This document shows, in pieces, positions 55,102 through 64,000 of a stretch of DNA of 64,000 nucleotides (its first letter is position 1; every line of letters starts with the position of its first letter). The DNA lies in NCBI GenBank assembly GCA_026708185.1, contig JAPOVK010000011.1, forward strand, positions 18,645 to 82,644, written 5' to 3'. A model generated the notes under the pieces. It was given only the letters and a program-made list of their open reading frames with translations, was not told where the DNA came from and ran no database searches. The translations under genes and the position numbers were made by a program. Source of the DNA: Gammaproteobacteria bacterium. Lineage in GTDB: Bacteria > Pseudomonadota > Gammaproteobacteria > Pseudomonadales > Azotimanducaceae.

Positions 55102-55852
55102 AGCCGCCGAGGTGGCCGTAGTGCATTCGCTGTCCTCGAAGGTGACCTCGCCGTTGACGATGGTCGCCCGGTAGCCCTCGGCCTTCTGGGCTAGGCGCCA
55201 GTCGCCGGCGGGGAAGTCGTACAGTCGCTCCGCGGGCAGGGCTCGCAACGCGTCGTAGTCGTAGACCACGATGTCGGCGGGAGCCCCTTCGCGCAGGAAA
55301 CCGCGGTCGGTGAACCCGGCGGCGATGGCGGAGTAGCCCGAGAGCCGCCAATGGGCCTGTTCTAAGTCCATGAGGCCGTTGTCGCGGACCAGCCTGGCGA
55401 TGAAGTCGGTCGGGTAGCGACCGGTGGTCAGGAATTTCATGTGGGCACCGCCGTCGGAGATTCCCGGCAGCACGAACGGCGAGTTGACGACCTCGCGCAT
55501 GGCATCCATCTCGGCCGACGTGCCGTCGCGCGAGAAGACCGTTGCAAGGTCCTCGGTGAGGGCGACGCCGAAGCCGCAGTTGCCGATGACCACCGAGGTC
55601 ACCCCGTGCCAAACCGGACATCGTGCAGTAGGGATCCCAGAAGATCTGTGAATCGAAGTGGGCATGCAGGTCGATGAAACCCGGGGCGACGATCAGGTCG
55701 CCGGCGTCGACGACACGCGCGGCGTCCGATTCGCACACGCGTCCGATCTGGGCGATGCGCCCGTCGGCGATCGCGACGTCGCTCGTGTAGCGGGGGGGCC
55801 GCTGACCGTCGATCACCGTTCCGCCCTTGAGCAGGAGGTCGTAGAGAGGCAT
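55091..55852 (-). pseudogene. Decayed N-acyl-D-amino-acid deacylase-type amidohydrolase
   Basis: The N-terminus 'MPLYDLLLKGGTVIDG' with metal-site 'GFIDLHAHFDSQIFWDPYCTMSG' is followed, after a one-base expansion in the A-run at 55610-55612, by 'WHGVTSVVIGNCGFG'. The sequence then jumps to 'SDGGAHMKFLTTGRYPTDFIARL' and the C-terminal 'LREGAPADIVVYD' to 'FPAGDWRLAQKAEGY'. Full-length members are around 570 residues; about 300 central residues are missing. The frameshift alone could be an assembly error, but the internal deletion removes most metal ligands. It ends at the 3' end of the dehalogenase gene. Confidence 0.8.
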
Positions 55853-55957
55853 TGAGTCCGGCCTCGCGGTGGGCTGGTCCACGAGCATAGCGGCAGCACG
55901 CGACGTTCAATTGCACGTGCGTACCGCCACTCGGGCAGCCATGTCGCCGTTCGCGGG

Positions 55958-57013
55958 CTATCCGCTACCCAGGCCCGCCCAGAAGTCGGCCTCGGTCGCA
56001 GCCAGTTGGGCCGCACCGAGCAGCGCCTCCGGCGAGGTCGTCGTCGCAGCAACGCGCCGACCGAAGTTCTCGGACAGCGGGATGCCCCGCAGTCGCAACG
56101 CCTCGGTGGCCGCGTAGGCGAGAGCCTCGCGGCGTGCTTTCGCTTGACCCTGCTCCAGACCGCGCGCGAATCCCGCCGTATGGCCAACGTCGTGCGAGCG
56201 GCGCATGTAGCCTGCGATCTGTACGTCGTCCATCGGCCCGGTGCCCTCGCGGTCGCCGAGGGTCCGACCGACCCGCACCAGGCACTCGATGGTATCCGCC
56301 GATACGGGCGCCTCGTTCAAGGCTGCGTGAATCTCATGCGCCCCCCAGGAGGGGAGGGCCACGCTCTCGGCGCTTGTCCGGTATTCACCCTGGTCGAGGA
56401 CGTAGATCGTGAGCCCGGGTACCACCCGGCGGGGGCGGCTCGGCATCGGCCCGTCGGGCGTCTCCACCCAGATCTCGGGGAACCCCCAGCGAGCGTAGAC
56501 CCCAAGCTTGTGGCGACGCACGTCCGTCGTGTTGTCGACTTCGAGGACCACGTCCGGTCGCGGATCCCGACGGATGACCGTCCTGCGTCCGCTCGGTATC
56601 CACTCGCCAGGGCGCAAGTACACGGATTGATCCGGGTGCATCCCTTCGGCCGTTTCCCCGCCCACGTCCACGGTGACCATCCTCAAGGCACCGCAACAAA
56701 AGATCGGCGAGCCGCGCTCCTGCTCGACCCGCGTGAGGAGGCCCGGCAACCGGCCGCCCGGGACCTCGTGCGCCGGCGAGCCATCGCGACAGATCAACGC
56801 GGTGCAGCGCTCTCGGCTCCAGTACTCGACGCCGCCCTCGTAGTTGTCGAACTGCTCGAGGGTCATCGGGATGGGGACGCAGCCCGGGTAGTCCGGGTCT
56901 TCCGGGCCGTCGTAGGCCTCGACGAACTCGCGCAGACGATCCTCGTCGAACCGACCGTCCGCGGTCTCGTAGGTGGGTCGGTCCGCTGCTGCGGTCAATG
57001 CAGTTTCCGCCAT
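55958..57013 (-). CDS. Uma2-family PD-(D/E)xK nuclease-like protein (2)
   Basis: 351 residues from the ATG at 57013. Uma2 core: 'DNYEGGVEYWSRERCTALICRDG', 'RRTVIRRDPRPDVVLEVDNTTDVRRHKLGVYARWGFPEIWVET'. It parallels the first Uma2 protein segment by segment and has a similar charged helical tail ('QGQAKARREALAYAATEALRLRG'). Cytoplasmic; role unknown. It lies between the decayed amidohydrolase and the sulfatase. Confidence 0.82.
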   Translation of the reverse strand: MAETALTAAADRPTYETADGRFDEDRLREFVEAYDGPEDPDYPGCVPIPMTLEQFDNYEGGVEYWSRERCTALICRDGSPAHEVPGGRLPGLLTRVEQERGSPIFCCGALRMVTVDVGGETAEGMHPDQSVYLRPGEWIPSGRRTVIRRDPRPDVVLEVDNTTDVRRHKLGVYARWGFPEIWVETPDGPMPSRPRRVVPGLTIYVLDQGEYRTSAESVALPSWGAHEIHAALNEAPVSADTIECLVRVGRTLGDREGTGPMDDVQIAGYMRRSHDVGHTAGFARGLEQGQAKARREALAYAATEALRLRGIPLSENFGRRVAATTTSPEALLGAAQLAATEADFWAGLGSG

Positions 57014-57187
57014 GGCCTGACTCCCTCGGCTTCGCCCGGTGGGCAAGTGTGGTGAGTAAAAAGCATAGCGAAGTCAGTATCTTAAGGGTAACGCACACGG
57101 CTGTACGCGGGCTCATGGCCAAGCGGCTGATCTCGCTGGCGTTCTCGTTCACGCCGGATTGCGCGCCGTCGCCGCCAGGCGATTCGC

Positions 57188-58687
57188 CTAGGGCTTGACC
57201 GTACCGCGGACCGCCCCTTTGAGCCGGTCTGCCTCGAAGAGCAGATCGTCCCCGAACCGCTTCCTGCCCCTTGCGGCTGGGCCGACCACGTCGATCTGCC
57301 CCCGGCCGATCACCGCCTCGCGTGAACCGTCCCGCGCGGGGTCGGCGTACCGTGCGAAGAACGCATCGAGGTTGGCCTGCAGAGCCTTGTGCATCTCCCT
57401 GTATTCGTCCCGATCGATGAGGTTGTATTCCTCATCCGGATCGTTGCCGAGATCGTAGAGTTCGTGGTCGCCGTAGGGATAGCGATGCACGTACTTCCAT
57501 TCCGCTGTGCGGACCATGCGCGTCGGGCCGTACTCGTCGAACACCACGACGAAGTCGTCGCCGTCCAACGCGCGGCCTTCGAGCGCGCCCCGGAAACTGC
57601 GTCCCGGCAGCGAGGCGGCTTCTGGATTCTCGACGCCCACATACTCGAGCAACGTGGGCATCAGGTCGTAGTGGCTGTGGAGCGTCCACGCGACCTCGCC
57701 CTCGGGAATGTGCCCCGGTCGAGACATCAGCATCGGCACCTTGACCGACGTGTCGAACATGTTCGGCGGGAAGGTGCCGTTGCCCTTGCCGTAGATGCCG
57801 TGGTGGCCCATGTTCATGCCGTTGTCGCTGGTGAACACCACGAGCGTGTTCTCGCGTTGCCCGTTCCTCTCGAGCCAGTCGAGCAGGCGTCCCACGTTCT
57901 CGTCCATTTTCGTCACCGCGGAGAAGTAGCCGCTCAAGGCTTCTTTCCGACCCTGGACCGTGAAGCCGAGCGAACCGGATGGCCCCTCCTTGGCCAGTTG
58001 ATGCGGGTGCATGGGGAGGTCCGGCGTGGACTCGAACGGGCAGTACGCGTAGTAGTCGTCCCATAGCTCGGCCGGGTGGTGCTCGCGCTGCCAAGGCGCA
58101 TGCGGCGCGGTGAAGTGGACGTTCAAGCAAAACGGTCGTCCGCTGTCCTTGTGCTGCTCCAGGAACCGCAAGGCGTTGTCGGTAAACAGATCGCTCGCGT
58201 ACTGGTTCGTCTCGTAGGCCGCGCCGTCGCGAATCATCGACGGGGCAAAGTAGGGGCCGGCACCGTAAGCGTGCACGTCCCAGAACGCGAAGCTCTTCTG
58301 CGGCTTCTCGGAGAAGCCCATGTGCCACTTGCCGCTCAGGGCGCACGTGTAGCCGGCGGCCGCCAGGAGATCGGTGTAGGCCGTGAGGCCCGCAAGGTAT
58401 TCGATCGCCTCGTCGCCCGGTTTCGCGCCCGCACCGAAGGCCAGGTTCGTGTTGCCGGCGCGAAGGAAGTCATGGATACCGTGCTGCGACGGGATCCGCC
58501 CGGTCAGGATCGAGGCCCGCGCGGGCGAGCAGACTGGAGACGTGCAGAAGAAGCTTGTGAAACGCAGTCCGCTGGCGGCCAGCCGGTCGAGGTTCGGCGT
58601 GCGGATTTCCTCGTTGCCGGCGCATCCCATGGCCCAATAGCCTTGGTCGTCCGTCAGGATGAACAGGATGTTCGGTTGCTCGGTCAT
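57188..58687 (-). CDS. Sulfatase (formylglycine-dependent)
   Basis: 499 residues. Metal motif 'ILTDDQGYWAMGC', maturation motif C-S-P-A-R in 'SPVCSPARASILTGR', then 'SGKWHMGFSEKPQ' and 'FTSDNGMNMGHHG'. No signal peptide is visible, so it may be cytoplasmic or its start may be misread. The ATG at 58687 has GAGG at suitable distance; the ATG at 58693 is too close to it. It is of the choline-sulfatase/iduronate-like branch in appearance, with specificity not certain. Confidence 0.9.
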   Translation of the reverse strand: MTEQPNILFILTDDQGYWAMGCAGNEEIRTPNLDRLAASGLRFTSFFCTSPVCSPARASILTGRIPSQHGIHDFLRAGNTNLAFGAGAKPGDEAIEYLAGLTAYTDLLAAAGYTCALSGKWHMGFSEKPQKSFAFWDVHAYGAGPYFAPSMIRDGAAYETNQYASDLFTDNALRFLEQHKDSGRPFCLNVHFTAPHAPWQREHHPAELWDDYYAYCPFESTPDLPMHPHQLAKEGPSGSLGFTVQGRKEALSGYFSAVTKMDENVGRLLDWLERNGQRENTLVVFTSDNGMNMGHHGIYGKGNGTFPPNMFDTSVKVPMLMSRPGHIPEGEVAWTLHSHYDLMPTLLEYVGVENPEAASLPGRSFRGALEGRALDGDDFVVVFDEYGPTRMVRTAEWKYVHRYPYGDHELYDLGNDPDEEYNLIDRDEYREMHKALQANLDAFFARYADPARDGSREAVIGRGQIDVVGPAARGRKRFGDDLLFEADRLKGAVRGTVKP

Positions 58688-58718
58688 GCGCATGATCCTC
58701 GGTTCAAGAAGCTGCGGC

Positions 58719-59513
58719 CTAGATATGCAGACCGATCCGGTCCCCAAGGAGCTTACGCGTAACCCGCTCGAAGGTCTCCGGCCAAGGCGCATCGAGCTTC
58801 TCCGCCAACACACGCGCCCGCGGGAAGAACTGCTCGGCGATCGCACGCGTCCGCGCGAAGATCGACGCCCATGTCGCGTCCAGCGGTGGCAGGTCCAACA
58901 GCACGGCCATCTGCTCGGGCGTGAGGTCGTGCTGCAGGGCGAGCACGCCGCGACGCGGCTGCGGAGCGTTCTCCATGGCCATCGTCCGGATCAGCATGTC
59001 GCGCAGCAGGTTCGTCCCCGTCTGTGCGACGACCAGGTCCTCGCGGCCCCTGACGACCATGGACAGTCCCAAGACGCGGATGAACTCGTTGACGACCTCG
59101 AGGAGGGCGTCGGCGACAGGGCCGGGCGTGCTCGGGGGCGTGGCGCTCAGCGCATCGGCGAGTCCGAGCCGGTCGAAGAGCGGCTTCGCGGCTCCCCCAG
59201 CGACGAAGGCCAGTTCGATCCCGCTCACCACGGTGAGATCGAAGCGCAGCCAATCCATCGTGATGCAGTTGATGGTGCGCGCGTTGGGCAGGACCTTCGA
59301 GTACAGGATCGGCGCCATCTCGTCGAGCGACTCCTCCAAGCGGGCTAGCCGCTCGGGGATTTCGTCTGCTTCGGCAACGACCACGTAGATGTCGACATCG
59401 CTATACGCGTCGGCTTCGTCCCGCCCATGGCTGCCACCGAGGTACGCACCGCCGAGTCCAGGGATGCGCTCAAGAACGCCGGCTACTCGATCGATGAGCG
59501 CGGCCTGATTCAT
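58719..59513 (-). CDS. Nucleotidyltransferase-domain protein
   Basis: 264 residues. The N-terminal nucleotidyltransferase motif is 'YLGGSHGRDEADAYSDVDIYV' (GG-S-x..-D-x-D), with a later acidic 'RFDLTV' strand and a helical C-terminal half (aminoglycoside-nucleotidyltransferase-like, as in ANT/Lnu families). It might modify a small molecule such as an antibiotic or act on another target. Start ATG 59513, 28 bp before the VOC gene; same strand and probably the same operon. Confidence 0.8.
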   Translation of the reverse strand: MNQAALIDRVAGVLERIPGLGGAYLGGSHGRDEADAYSDVDIYVVVAEADEIPERLARLEESLDEMAPILYSKVLPNARTINCITMDWLRFDLTVVSGIELAFVAGGAAKPLFDRLGLADALSATPPSTPGPVADALLEVVNEFIRVLGLSMVVRGREDLVVAQTGTNLLRDMLIRTMAMENAPQPRRGVLALQHDLTPEQMAVLLDLPPLDATWASIFARTRAIAEQFFPRARVLAEKLDAPWPETFERVTRKLLGDRIGLHI

Positions 59514-59541
59514 GCTGACGGCTAGGTTGCTTGACGGCGGG

Positions 59542-59937
59542 TTAGCCTTGACGCTTCTCCTGCGAGATCTGGATCAAGTTGCCGCACGTGTCGTCGAACA
59601 CCGCAGTAATGACGGTCCCCATGTCTGTCGGCGGCTGTACGAATCGCACACCCTCGGCAACGAGTCGCTCGTGTTCGGCTTCAACGTCGTCTGAAGCGAA
59701 GGAGGCACAGGGGATGCCGTCCTTCACGAGTGCCGCCTTGTACGGACGGACCGCGGGATGCTCGTCAGGCTCGAGCAACAGCTCCATCCCCTCGGGCGCT
59801 TCCTCCGATACAACGGTGATCCAGGCAAAACGTCCTACGGGAACGTTGTGCTTGAGCTTGAAGCCAAGCGTTTCCGTGTAGAAGCGAAGCGCCTTGTCTT
59901 GGTCGTCTACGAAGACGCCGGTCAGGTGAATCCTCAT
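59542..59937 (-). CDS. Glyoxalase/VOC-fold protein
   Basis: 131 residues, one VOC superfamily domain: 'LTGVFVDDQDKALRFYTETLGFKLKHNV', 'VVSEEAPEGMELLLEPDEHP' and 'VQPPTDMGTVITAVFDDTCGNLIQI'. Metal ligands His and Glu are plausibly placed. VOC proteins include dioxygenases, glyoxalases and antibiotic-binding proteins. The start overlaps the aminotransferase stop as ATGA, so it is co-translated with it. Confidence 0.87.
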   Translation of the reverse strand: MRIHLTGVFVDDQDKALRFYTETLGFKLKHNVPVGRFAWITVVSEEAPEGMELLLEPDEHPAVRPYKAALVKDGIPCASFASDDVEAEHERLVAEGVRFVQPPTDMGTVITAVFDDTCGNLIQISQEKRQG

Positions 59938-61301
59938 CTTGAGTTGCCTCCTTGATCTTTTCGAGTTGTGCGTGCCCGTTGGCCGGCGAGTCTTCCAAAA
60001 GCGATCTCGAAGGCGTCAACCAACGCATCGACTTCCGCTTCGCCCATCGGCGTCGACAGCGTAACAGTGCAAGGGTCGAAAACGACCACGCCCTGCTCGT
60101 AGAGGGCGTCGACCAGCCACCTCCTCGCGGCCTCCTCGGCCGGGGTTGGGTAGGTCTCGCGGTAGTTCCGCGGCGGTGTTGCCTTGGGATGGACGCGAAA
60201 AATCGAACCGTAGCCGGTTGTGCAAGCCGTCGCGCCGGTGACGCGGATCGCGGCTTCGATGCCTGCGACCGCGCGCCGGCCGAGTTCGTTCAGCCGGGCA
60301 GCCGCCGCTTCGTCGTACAGGGACATCGTGGCCAAGCCGGCGGTCATCGTCACGGGATTGGCGGAGAACGTCCCCGAGTGCGGGAATAGCACCTTGTCGG
60401 CGAGCGGATTCATCACCTCCATGACGTCCGCGCGACCGGCGACGGCCCCTACCGGGAAGCCACCGCCGATGATCTTGCCGAGTGCCGTCAGGTCCGGCGC
60501 GATGCCGTAGTGAGCCTGCAGGCCGGCCACTTCCGCGCGGAACGTGATCACCTCGTCGAACACAAGCAGCGCGCCGTTCGCCTCCGTCCACGCGCGCAAC
60601 GCTTCGACGAACGCGGCGTCGGCGGGAATCAGGCCGACCCGGTGAGGCATCAGGTCCAGCAGGACGCAGGCGAGGTCGCGGCCGTGGTCGGCGAGGATCG
60701 CGAGTGCCCGTTCGGTGTCGTTGAAGGGAATGACGACGACGTCGGCGAGGGCGGCTGGCGGCGTACCTCTCGCGACCGGCACGCTGGCCGGGTTGTCGGT
60801 GCTGCCCCAGCGTTCGGGGGTTGCCGCCTCGCTGACCTCGGCATAGTCGTACTGGCCGTGGTATGCCCCTTCGACCTTGGCGATCTTCGGTCGCCCCGTG
60901 AAGGCCCGCGCCGCCTTCAGCGCGCACATAACCGCCTCCGTGCCGGAGTTGACGAAGCGCAGTTTCTGGAAGCTTCGATTGCGCGCGCACAAGGCCTCGG
61001 CGTAGCGAACCTCGATCTCCGTCGCCGCCGCATAGGCGGTTCCCCTGGCCAATTGCTCGGCCACGGCGGGGACGACCGCCGGGTGCGCATGGCCGTGGAT
61101 CAGCGACGCCATGTTGTTGGCGAAGTCGAGGCGGACCACGCCGTCAACGTCGGTCGTCCGGCAACCTGACGCGAAGTCGACGTACTGCGGATGCGGTCGC
61201 CGAAGGACGGTGTTGCGGCTGACGCCGCCCGGTAGGACCTTGACCGCCCGTTCGTAGAGCGCCTGGCTGAGCGATCCGTTGTCCCGGCGCTTCGCCACCA
61301 T
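59934..61301 (-). CDS. Class III aminotransferase, GSA-aminomutase-like
   Basis: 455 residues, PLP-dependent. The PLP lysine is in 'LTALGKIIGGGFPVGAVAG', the aspartate in 'LLVFDEVITFR' and the phosphate site 'VNSGTEAVMCALKAAR'. It is close in layout to glutamate-1-semialdehyde 2,1-aminomutase (HemL) but is probably a related enzyme of unknown substrate. The next genes, VOC and a nucleotidyltransferase, do not suggest heme synthesis. Start ATG 61301; its stop overlaps the VOC start (ATGA). Confidence 0.87.
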   Translation of the reverse strand: MVAKRRDNGSLSQALYERAVKVLPGGVSRNTVLRRPHPQYVDFASGCRTTDVDGVVRLDFANNMASLIHGHAHPAVVPAVAEQLARGTAYAAATEIEVRYAEALCARNRSFQKLRFVNSGTEAVMCALKAARAFTGRPKIAKVEGAYHGQYDYAEVSEAATPERWGSTDNPASVPVARGTPPAALADVVVIPFNDTERALAILADHGRDLACVLLDLMPHRVGLIPADAAFVEALRAWTEANGALLVFDEVITFRAEVAGLQAHYGIAPDLTALGKIIGGGFPVGAVAGRADVMEVMNPLADKVLFPHSGTFSANPVTMTAGLATMSLYDEAAAARLNELGRRAVAGIEAAIRVTGATACTTGYGSIFRVHPKATPPRNYRETYPTPAEEAARRWLVDALYEQGVVVFDPCTVTLSTPMGEAEVDALVDAFEIAFGRLAGQRARTTRKDQGGNSR

Positions 61302-61612
61302 GCGTGCCTCTGTTGGCGTCGTTGTGGTTGTTCAGAACCCGATGCTAGCAGGGCGATTGCGGCTCGACTCGGCTTGCAAACCGGGACTGAAAGCTGAGGC
61401 ATTCCTGGGACAAGCCGGGGCAGGCGGCAAGCACGAAGAGCGCCAGCGTTTCTGCGCCGAAGATCGCGAATCCTGGGACCACCGCGAACCCGGGGACCAC
61501 TGTCCTTCCTTCGGATCAGTGTGCGAGCAACCATTATGTCCCATACTGCGCGGCTTCATGGCTACGGCCCTGTAAGCCGTGCCGAGGACCCAGACCGCAC
61601 CTCGCCGTTCCC
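61302..61612. other. 311 bp between divergent genes, nothing recognised
   Basis: This stretch separates the aminotransferase and ilvA starts. One frame runs through it but has no family-like sequence. Promoters for both genes must lie here, yet no convincing -35/-10 pair stood out. Confidence 0.5.
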
Positions 61613-63130
61613 ATGCTCGAACCCCTCGTCAAGAAGATCCTCGCTTCGCGCGTCTACGACATCGCTGTCGAGACGCCGCTGCAGGATGCCCCCAATATCT
61701 CGGCGCGGCTGCACCACCAGGTCGCCCTGAAGCGGGAGGATCTGCAGCCGGTCTTCTCCTTCAAACTGCGTGGTGCCTACAACAAGATGGCGAGGCTGTC
61801 GGCGACGGATCGGGAACGGGGTGTTGTGGCGGCGTCAGCGGGCAATCACGCGCAAGGCGTGGCGCTCGCGGCGCGGAAACTCGGCATCAAGTCCCACATC
61901 GTGATGGGCCGCAACACCCCCAGCATCAAGGTCGATGCAGTTCGCGGATTGGGTGCGCGCATCGTCTTCCGAGGGGATACCTACCAGGAGGCCGCCGACC
62001 ACGCGGCGAACCTCGCCAAGAGCCGGGGCTACATCCTCGTGCATCCCTACGACGATGCGGATGTCATCGCCGGCCAGGGTACGGTTGGCATGGAGATCAT
62101 GAACCAGCATCCGGGCCCGGACGCCGTCTTCGTCCCGGTGGGAGGCGGGGGACTCATCGCGGGGATCGCCGCCTACGTCAAGTACCTGCGCCCCGAAACC
62201 CGCGTCGTCGGCGTTGAGGCCGAGGGGTCCGCCTGCCTAGCAGCGGCTCTCAGGGCGGGCCGCCGGGTGCGGTTGCCACTCGACACGCTCGATGTCTTCG
62301 CGGACGGCGTATCGGTCGCGCAGATCGGATTGGCGCCGTTCAGGATTGCGAGAGATCACGTCGATGAGGTCGTGACAGTTTCCATCGACGAGATCTGCGC
62401 CGCGATCAAGGACGTGTTCGACGATACCCGGTCGATCGCTGAACCGGCCGGTGCGCTCGCCGTCGCGGGGCTTAAGAAGTACGCCGAGGAGAATCCTCGC
62501 GTGACCGGCAAGCGGTACGTGGGGGTGGTCAGCGGCGCCAACGTCAACTTCGACCGGCTACGACACATCTCGGAACGCGCCGAACTGGGCGAACACCGGG
62601 AAGCGATCTTCGGCGTCACCATCGACGAACGCAGGGGCAGCTTTCGCCGATTCTGCCGCGCCCTGGGCAAGCGGGGCGTCACGGAGTTCAACTACCGTTT
62701 TGCGTCGGACGAGGAAGCCCACGTCTACGTGGGTTTGCAGATCGGTCCGGGCGAGACCCGGCAAGGCGTTGCGGCGGGTCTGGCAGACGCCGGCTACCGG
62801 GTCACCGACATGACCGACAACGAGGCTGCCAAGCTGCATGTCCGGCACATGGTCGGCGGGCGCGCGTTCGGGAGGAAGCCGGAACTGCTGTATCGCTTCG
62901 AGTTCCCGGAACGGCCCGGTGCGCTTCTGCGCTTCCTGAACGGTCTCGGGAGCCGTTGGAACATCACCATGTTCCACTACCGCAACCACGGTGCCGCTTG
63001 GGGTCGCGTACTCGCCGGCTTCGAGGCACGACCTCAAGACCGTACGAGCCTCGCCACCTATCTCGATCGCATCGGCTACCGTTATTGGGAAGAGACGGGC
63101 AACCCGGCGGTGGAGTTGTTCCTTCGCTAG
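61613..63130 (+). CDS. ilvA: Threonine ammonia-lyase (threonine dehydratase)
   Basis: 505 residues. PLP lysine in '[19 protein letters not shown]' (biosynthetic IlvA pattern), glycine loop '[21 protein letters not shown]', and two ACT-like regulatory domains at the C-terminus ('[20 protein letters not shown]' and '[22 protein letters not shown]'). Two ACT-like domains mark the long, isoleucine-regulated biosynthetic form. It deaminates threonine to 2-oxobutanoate, the first step to isoleucine. Start ATG at 61613. No other ilv genes are in the window. Confidence 0.93.
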   Translation: MLEPLVKKILASRVYDIAVETPLQDAPNISARLHHQVALKREDLQPVFSFKLRGAYNKMARLSATDRERGVVAASAGNHAQGVALAARKLGIKSHIVMGRNTPSIKVDAVRGLGARIVFRGDTYQEAADHAANLAKSRGYILVHPYDDADVIAGQGTVGMEIMNQHPGPDAVFVPVGGGGLIAGIAAYVKYLRPETRVVGVEAEGSACLAAALRAGRRVRLPLDTLDVFADGVSVAQIGLAPFRIARDHVDEVVTVSIDEICAAIKDVFDDTRSIAEPAGALAVAGLKKYAEENPRVTGKRYVGVVSGANVNFDRLRHISERAELGEHREAIFGVTIDERRGSFRRFCRALGKRGVTEFNYRFASDEEAHVYVGLQIGPGETRQGVAAGLADAGYRVTDMTDNEAAKLHVRHMVGGRAFGRKPELLYRFEFPERPGALLRFLNGLGSRWNITMFHYRNHGAAWGRVLAGFEARPQDRTSLATYLDRIGYRYWEETGNPAVELFLR

Positions 63131-63396
63131 AGGAATCGACAAGAGAACTGAGCGCCTGGCTGCGCGAACCATTGGCCCGGCGGTGGGCGCTCATGGATGC
63201 CTCGGTGCGAAAATGGGTGTCGGTAGAACAGTGATCCTAGCCAGCGATTGCCACAGTGCGCGGCGCGATCCTGCGTGGCAGCCTCGTGCGGACGACCTCC
63301 CGATCCGTTCCATGCGAGCGTTTTGGCTGATGAGAGGCGCGACCGCGCGGTCCGGCCGAGCAGGTCGTGCCCAGATGGCCGCCGGGCCCGTGGCTC

Positions 63397-63650
63397 GACC
63401 AAATTGGCGTTGCCCTTCGGCGGGACATCGTACTGCCAGCGCTGGTCGTCCGACGGGCGGTCGCCGCCCCAGTCCTTCACGTTGAAAGCCGGGTTGGCGA
63501 GGATGAAACTCGCCTTGAGGTCAGGATGCTGATCGTTGTGGAAGCTGTCGCCGTGGGCGATCTGGCCTTCGATGCCACGAATGGCCAGGTTCATCCGGGC
63601 GAGACGCCAAGTGGTGTAGTTCGACTCCTGTCGCAAGATGGAGATGTAAG
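63397..63650 (-). pseudogene. Fragment of a type I restriction methyltransferase (HsdM)
   Basis: '[20 protein letters not shown]', '[21 protein letters not shown]', '[21 protein letters not shown]' and 'DVPPKGNAN' match the central HsdM region. The catalytic motif N-P-P-F is N-P-A-F. The N-terminal and C-terminal parts are gone, and downstream reading shifts frame. No hsdS or hsdR is visible. Dead fragment. Confidence 0.75.
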
Positions 63651-63872
63651 CAGCCTGACGACGCAGCGGCGGACTGCTGTTTACCTGGCGGGCATAGCGA
63701 CGGCGGTTCGTCCGCGGGGTTCTGAAGTGTTCTACCAACGCAGCGGATGATCGTCCCCTCGCGACAGTGGCGTTCACAAGTCCGGTAGTAGAATGCCGAG
63801 CGTTGGGAAACGGTTGCGGTAGCGCTCTGAGGCACGCTGCCTATAGGCGACTGCGGCCGACTCTACCGAAAC

Positions 63873-63959
63873 TCATGCGAGCAACGGCAGATCAAGGTCC
63901 CGACAGATCTTGTTGGCCAGGATGTTGGGGATCTCTGTATGGCGCGAGCCTGTCAGAAA
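63873..63959 (-). pseudogene. C-terminal fragment resembling a HicA-type toxin
   Basis: 'GSRHTEIPNILANKICRDLDL' followed by a stop resembles the tail of a HicA subgroup ('RHxEI...LAxkICkDLgi'). An in-frame TGA lies just upstream and the N-terminal part is absent, although it could continue beyond the window in another frame. The fragment is short, so the call is weak. Confidence 0.35.
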
Positions 63960-64000
63960 TCACGTGTTTGGGGGCCGTAACATTTGAGTCCACCAAGGAG

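Noticed and set aside
59934..61301. HemL (glutamate-1-semialdehyde aminomutase) as a firm call
   Set aside because: Fold and lysine site fit, but context and sequence do not show heme biosynthesis; left as a GSA-AM-like class III aminotransferase.

Overview
The window is a high-GC stretch (by eye about two-thirds G+C), densely packed with genes on both strands, from what is most likely an uncultured, probably marine or host-associated proteobacterium, with a gammaproteobacterium the best guess. The reasons are a Zur/MerC pair with a proteobacterial-type Zur operator, a NirBD/NasA-type nitrate assimilation operon, a TonB-dependent receptor, and many sulfatases, dehalogenases and beta-lactamase-fold hydrolases. 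No rRNA, tRNA, CRISPR array or intact insertion sequence was seen. Many start codons are GTG or TTG.

Layout. 1-9 kb: two ankyrin-repeat proteins, a sulfatase, a GyrI-like domain protein, a Zur-controlled merC-zur pair, an S41 peptidase and a YeiH-type membrane protein. Two copies of a ~150 bp hairpin repeat lie here. 9-19 kb: an eight-heme cytochrome c/TPR protein abutting a fused CydDC-like ABC exporter, then a divergent, tightly overlapping operon (FAD oxidoreductase, methyltransferase fragment, methyltransferase, GrpB-like, double GFA). 19-30 kb: nucleobase permease with O-methyltransferase, a His-rich MFS protein, an exported haloalkane dehalogenase, UspA, Fic, an alpha/beta hydrolase, a decayed carboxylesterase, and a small ArsC-family gene with an in-frame TGA at the catalytic cysteine. 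30-41 kb: a six-gene nitrate assimilation operon on the minus strand (nirB, nirD, nasA-type reductase, fused FeS/anchor subunit, narK, PP2C-kinase). 41-52 kb: peptide-binding protein, PhyH dioxygenase, MFS transporter, three serine hydrolases of the beta-lactamase fold, HicAB, and the first of two Uma2-family proteins. 52-64 kb: TonB receptor, second dehalogenase, decayed amidohydrolase, second Uma2, sulfatase, nucleotidyltransferase, glyoxalase-fold protein, class III aminotransferase, threonine ammonia-lyase, then fragments of HsdM and a HicA-like toxin.

The most notable signal is the ArsC-family gene at 28256-28606. Codon 12, where ArsC carries its catalytic Cys, is TGA. The frame is intact on both sides, there is a good ribosome binding site and promoter, and a stem-loop of bacterial SECIS geometry begins 6 nt after the TGA. 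This predicts a selenocysteine-containing ArsC. Other points worth attention are the Zur operator overlapping the merC promoter, the hairpin repeat with compensatory changes whose end supplies a start codon, and the CydDC-like fusion directly joined to a multiheme cytochrome gene.

The window also carries several decayed genes (AAC(3), carboxylesterase, ASPIC/UnbV, D-aminoacylase-type amidohydrolase, HsdM, HicA). This suggests ongoing gene turnover, although some single-base frameshifts fall in homopolymers and could be assembly errors.
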